Below, piece by piece: positions 5,441 to 8,353 of a DNA stretch of 8,353 nt. Source of the DNA: Candidatus Sericytochromatia bacterium (GTDB taxonomy: Bacteria > Cyanobacteriota > Sericytochromatia > UBA7694). The notes under the pieces were generated by a model. It saw only the letters and a list, made by a program, of their open reading frames with translations, searched no databases and was not told the DNA's origin. Location: positions 1-8,353 of the forward strand of contig CAJYHH010000500.1 of the NCBI GenBank assembly GCA_913773825.1, written 5' to 3'. The position numbers and the translations under genes are program-made. The stretch's first letter is position 1. Each line of letters starts with the position of its first letter.

Positions 5441-6523
5441 ATGCTCAGTCCTGGCATCCCCAATGATTCATCCATTCGGTCTCAGACCCCGCAGCAGACC
5501 CTGCAAAATACGCTGCGCAACAGTCTGGCTGACAGCAACCTGAGCAAAGACGAGTTTGATCAACTCAACACCCTGATTCGCGCTGATAACAGCATTCCGG
5601 GCGCTGAAAAAGAAAAGCTAATGGCGATTCTGAACCAGGCTCGCCAGGATTCTCGCGGCTTTTTATTTTTTAAAGGCAAAATCAACGAGAGCGAACTCGG
5701 CAAGCTTCAAGAGATGTCTGAGCAGCTCGGTAACTCACCGATTGCCAATGAGCTGAGAGAATCTTTAGAAGAAATTGCCACCAGTAACGAACAAGAACGC
5801 AGCACTTTTCGGGGCTCTGTTCATCGCGATACCCCTTTTTCGCCCGATAGCGGCATTACGTTTCCAGGTCGTTCTCCCCGCAACACGGGTGAACCCGTTC
5901 AGGTGGCTGACAATCGCCGCGCACAGCGCCGTACCGCAACTGATGCGTCACCGGTTTCAGGCGGTCGCCGTAGTGGCGGCACCCCTCAGTTTAATCGTTT
6001 GTATGTCTCACAAAACGGCAATAATTTAGCTTCCGGTGGTGGCGACTGTGGCCCGGCTGTAGCGGCGATGGTGCTTAAACACTTTGGACATATTCCTCAG
6101 GGCACCAGCAATCGCGAAGCGATTCAGGCTGTACGCCGTGAAGTCGGTGTCACCAGCCCGCGTGGTGGGGCCTGGGCCATTACTGAAAACGAAATCACCA
6201 ATGGCATTGAAGGAATCAGCGGCGGACGTGTTCAGGAAACCGGCAAGCGCAAGTTTTCAGGTGGTCAGGGCAATGCTTTTCGGGCAGAAGTTAAAAGCCA
6301 GCTAGACCGTGGTGCCCTGCCCATTATTGAGCTGGGTTCACCTTATGGCAGCCCGGGCCGTCACTATATGGTGGCGCTGGAAGTTAAAAGCAACGGCAAT
6401 ATTGTGGTAGCTGACTCCGGTGGCCGCCGCAATTGGGAAATTACTCCCGCTGAGCTGAACCGCCTGATGGAAAAAGCGGATCGCCGTGGCGGCAGCTACG
6501 TGATGTCCTACAGCCAGAACTAA
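5441..6523 (+). CDS. C39-like cysteine peptidase domain protein with helical N-terminal region
   Basis: A 360-residue protein in three parts. Residues about 15-115 look all-helical, polar and charged, with LSKDEFDQLNTLI and INESELGKLQEMSEQL as loosely similar helical units. Residues about 115-185 are a Ser/Thr/Arg/Gly/Pro-rich, probably disordered linker. Residues about 185-360 resemble the papain-fold peptidase C39-like family: GGGDCGPAVAAMVLKHFG gives the nucleophile C203, PGRHYMVALEV gives H308, and VVADSGG gives D325, in the family's Cys-His-Asp order. A glutamine for the oxyanion hole is not certain; Q191 is a candidate but lies further from the Cys than usual. Basic or Gly-rich insertions occur around 239-275. 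There is no signal peptide, no membrane segment, and no double-Gly leader or ABC transporter domains, so it is not a bacteriocin exporter of the classical C39 type. The substrate is unknown. It is monocistronic, preceded by a good ribosome binding site and followed by a terminator. It could be a cytoplasmic protease, a deamidase or transglutaminase-like enzyme, or a protein exported by a non-Sec route. Confidence 0.8.
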   Translation: MLSPGIPNDSSIRSQTPQQTLQNTLRNSLADSNLSKDEFDQLNTLIRADNSIPGAEKEKLMAILNQARQDSRGFLFFKGKINESELGKLQEMSEQLGNSPIANELRESLEEIATSNEQERSTFRGSVHRDTPFSPDSGITFPGRSPRNTGEPVQVADNRRAQRRTATDASPVSGGRRSGGTPQFNRLYVSQNGNNLASGGGDCGPAVAAMVLKHFGHIPQGTSNREAIQAVRREVGVTSPRGGAWAITENEITNGIEGISGGRVQETGKRKFSGGQGNAFRAEVKSQLDRGALPIIELGSPYGSPGRHYMVALEVKSNGNIVVADSGGRRNWEITPAELNRLMEKADRRGGSYVMSYSQN

Positions 6524-6556
6524 TCAACTCAGCTTTTACTACCCTTAAAAACCCTC

Positions 6557-6584
6557 AGCCCCCAGAGAATATCATCTGGGGGCT
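6557..6584. terminator. Hairpin terminator between convergent genes
   Basis: AGCCCCCAGA (6557-6566) pairs perfectly with TCTGGGGGCT (6575-6584) around an 8-base loop: ten base pairs, seven of them G-C. On the + strand it is followed by TTAAGTTT. On the minus strand the stem is followed, after GAGGG, by five Ts. It lies 34 bp after the stop of the C39-like gene and 41 bp from the end of the convergent outer-membrane protein gene, so it probably serves both directions, with an imperfect T-tract on each side. Confidence 0.85.
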
Positions 6585-6624
6585 TTAAGTTTGGGCTCAA
6601 CCATAAGCTTGAGAGATGAGCTGA

Positions 6625-8353
6625 TTATCTTAAAAAGAAGCCGTTGGTATTGCCCCAATCGCTAAACAGCGCAAAAGATAGCGGCGCTGAGATGCGTAGC
6701 AGGGCTGTAAAGGAGCCGGGTGAAGGATAAATGGGCGTGGCGACATCTACACCTAAAATAGATCCAAAAGGCGTGATGGCGTTAATGCCGCCGCCTATTG
6801 TCAGTTGGCCACTGCGGGGTAAAATATTGTCGCGCCAATAAGCACCCTGATCTAAAAAGACGTTGAAGTCTAAAGCCCAGCCATCCAACATACCCTCACT
6901 GCGCTGGCCGATTAAAGCTTGCATGAGCTGGTCGAACTGCATTGGGGTGGGTTTGTAGATATAGTGAAGCTCTTCGGAAAAACGCAGGCTGTGTTTTTCG
7001 GTAATCGAAAACTGAGTGGCGCCGCGAACCAGCCAGGAGCCTGTGTTGAGAAAGCCTCTGTGAAAGGGCGCATTGGAGCCAAATGTTGTTCCCGCTGCTG
7101 ATCTGAGTACAAATGTCCATTGGTGCTCCTCATCGCTATAAGGCGTCCAGAGACTGGTGCCTGTAAACGTTGCCTGAAAAAAGCGAGCGTCTAATAAGCT
7201 GCCTGCCAGGCGGGTCTGCAGAAAGTTGCCTGATTTGGGCAAACGATAGTCATCAATGTCTGAATAAGACACTGTGAGCGAGGGCATCAGCATCAAGTCT
7301 GAATTTTTGCCGCTTTTGGTCAGGCTCTGCGGGGTATTGGGTGTTGCAGATGGATTGGGTTGAGGGCCCTTGGCATATGCAGAAGTCGCGGGCAAAGCAT
7401 CAACATGGAACTCATCATCAAGCAAGGTAACATTAAAGACGCCCCGAATATAGCGGCGATGATCGGAATCTGACCAGATCGGAAAGCCTGAATACAAATC
7501 AGCGCCTAAACTGCGAATCCAAACCAATTCTTTGCCGTTGCCGCTGAAGTTGGGGTACATAAAGTCAACTTTATTGTACTGATTCAGGCCTAAGCTCATG
7601 CCTTCAATCGGCATATAGTTAGTGGCCCAACCGGCTGTATATTCCCAGTCCTGAACTAAGCCCAGAGCGTCTCCAAACGGGAAGGGAATATTATTGCGCT
7701 TACCCATTACGCGCACAATCTGGCCGCTGTCAAAAGGGTTATCGACAATTAAACCTGCGGTGACGGCTAAGCCAACGACGTCATTTAAGGCCAGATTGCC
7801 GGTCGGAATATAGTCCGCGCCAGACACCATATGCAACTCTAAATCAACTTGGTTGTCAGGGGCCGGATGAAAAATCAGCTGCAAAGGTAAAAAGTGATTG
7901 TGCTCCAGCCAGTCAATATCAGCAAATAATTGTTCGCGATCTAAAGGCTGGCCTGATTTTTGGTGCAGATTATGCCGGGTCTGGTAGCGTTCACGGGGTG
8001 TGCTGCCGCTGATTTCGATTCGGCGCACGGTGCTGAGCTGGGGCGGTTGTTCGATAATCTGAATCGTCCAGACCCCCACAACCGATTGGGCATAAATCCG
8101 AACATTGGGGTAACCGGATTGCAGATAAATATCGCTGAGCCAGGCCTCTAGCGCAGCGGGATCGGGTTTAAGCTGGCCTTGAAACCAGCTTGTGACTTTC
8201 TGGCGTAAATAAATCGGATTGAGCTGAGTGGGGGTGGGCTCAAATTTAATTTCAACCGGCAACTCACCCAGAATCAGAGCGGGATCAGCCGTGGCTGGGG
8301 TTAAAATGGCCAAAACAAGACCACAGGCCAGTGAGAGCACCAGCAGCCAGGCT
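6625..8353 (-). CDS. Omp85/TpsB-like outer-membrane protein with two POTRA domains (5' end beyond window)
   Basis: Predicted beta-barrel protein of the outer membrane that moves or inserts polypeptides. Residue numbers count from the GTG at 8340-8338, but the same frame stays open to the window edge and reads AWLL before that codon. With what follows (VLSLACGLVLAILTPATA) this makes one continuous signal-peptide core, so the true start lies outside the window and the GTG is probably internal. Signal peptidase I cleavage is likely after ATA (residue 18). Two POTRA-like modules follow (about 28-98 and 104-173), then a barrel to residue 571. Omp85 landmarks seen are the lid-loop motif at LVRGA (437-441; VRGY/F in most members), FLDQGAYW (495-502; the F.DxG strand motif) and GGGINAITPFGSILGVDVATPI near the end. 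Two POTRAs and this size resemble TpsB transporters (FhaC/ShlB) more than BamA, which has five POTRAs. A Pro/Ser/Thr/Asn-rich loop sits at about 318-346. The C-terminus is GFFLR rather than a terminal Phe. No TpsA-like substrate gene is present. Confidence 0.82.
   Translation of the reverse strand, partial: AWLLVLSLACGLVLAILTPATADPALILGELPVEIKFEPTPTQLNPIYLRQKVTSWFQGQLKPDPAALEAWLSDIYLQSGYPNVRIYAQSVVGVWTIQIIEQPPQLSTVRRIEISGSTPRERYQTRHNLHQKSGQPLDREQLFADIDWLEHNHFLPLQLIFHPAPDNQVDLELHMVSGADYIPTGNLALNDVVGLAVTAGLIVDNPFDSGQIVRVMGKRNNIPFPFGDALGLVQDWEYTAGWATNYMPIEGMSLGLNQYNKVDFMYPNFSGNGKELVWIRSLGADLYSGFPIWSDSDHRRYIRGVFNVTLLDDEFHVDALPATSAYAKGPQPNPSATPNTPQSLTKSGKNSDLMLMPSLTVSYSDIDDYRLPKSGNFLQTRLAGSLLDARFFQATFTGTSLWTPYSDEEHQWTFVLRSAAGTTFGSNAPFHRGFLNTGSWLVRGATQFSITEKHSLRFSEELHYIYKPTPMQFDQLMQALIGQRSEGMLDGWALDFNVFLDQGAYWRDNILPRSGQLTIGGGINAITPFGSILGVDVATPIYPSPGSFTALLRISAPLSFALFSDWGNTNGFFLR

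Noticed and set aside
5775..6305. Alternative-frame + strand open frames (84 and 73 codons) within the C39-like gene
   Set aside because: The main frame has a good ribosome binding site and a recognisable C39-like domain; these frames have neither.
6896..7133. Overlapping short open frames on both strands within the outer-membrane protein gene
   Set aside because: They sit opposite or within the conserved barrel region, including the lid motif, and have no motifs of their own.
7960..8151. 63-codon + strand open frame opposite the POTRA region
   Set aside because: It is the antisense shadow of a supported coding region, with no ribosome binding site of note.
8331..8350. Lipoprotein reading of the outer-membrane protein signal (LSLAC)
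   Set aside because: The residues before Cys are S-L-A, which does not fit the lipobox rule at -3/-2, and a better signal peptidase I site (ATA) follows.
1..8353. CRISPR arrays, tRNA or rRNA genes, insertion sequences, riboswitches
   Set aside because: I looked for regularly spaced repeats, cloverleaf-like segments, transposase-like frames and long conserved leader structures and saw none.

Overview
The window comes from a Gram-negative (diderm) bacterium of moderate G+C content. It encodes LptB, the ATPase of lipopolysaccharide export, and an Omp85-type outer-membrane barrel protein with POTRA domains; both need an outer membrane. MltG shows that a peptidoglycan wall is present. The phylum cannot be fixed from this sequence. 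The mix of a MalK-type ATPase between mltG and lptB, and a C39-like protein with a helical N-terminal region, made me think of deep-branching relatives of Cyanobacteria (Sericytochromatia/Blackallbacteria), but that is a low-confidence impression.

Layout. Positions 6-3084 (+) hold three closely spaced genes that are probably co-transcribed: mltG (endolytic murein transglycosylase), a MalK/UgpC/MsmX-type sugar ABC transporter ATPase without permeases nearby, and lptB with an unusual C-terminal extension of about 45 residues. Positions 3100-3386 (-) hold the A+T-rich decayed remnant of a VapC-type PIN-domain toxin: the 5' half is missing, and it carries a frameshift and an in-frame stop. Positions 3383-5117 (-) carry two LysR-type regulator genes that overlap by 14 bp and look translationally coupled. 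A 323-bp divergent intergenic region with several short inverted repeats separates them from a + strand gene (5441-6523). That gene encodes a 360-residue protein with a C39-like cysteine peptidase domain, a helical N-terminal region and no signal peptide. A strong hairpin at 6557-6584 lies between this gene and the convergent last gene (6625 to the right edge, -). The last gene is a two-POTRA Omp85/TpsB-like outer-membrane protein whose signal peptide continues past the window edge.

How the parts fit. The left block is envelope and transport housekeeping: ending glycan strands, sugar uptake and LPS transport. The right block is accessory. The divergent arrangement of the LysR pair and the C39-like gene suggests, without proving it, that one or both regulators control the peptidase gene. 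The Omp85/TpsB-like protein next door could export a partner protein, but no TpsA-type substrate is seen in the window. The least described unit is the coupled LysR pair plus the leaderless C39-like protein.
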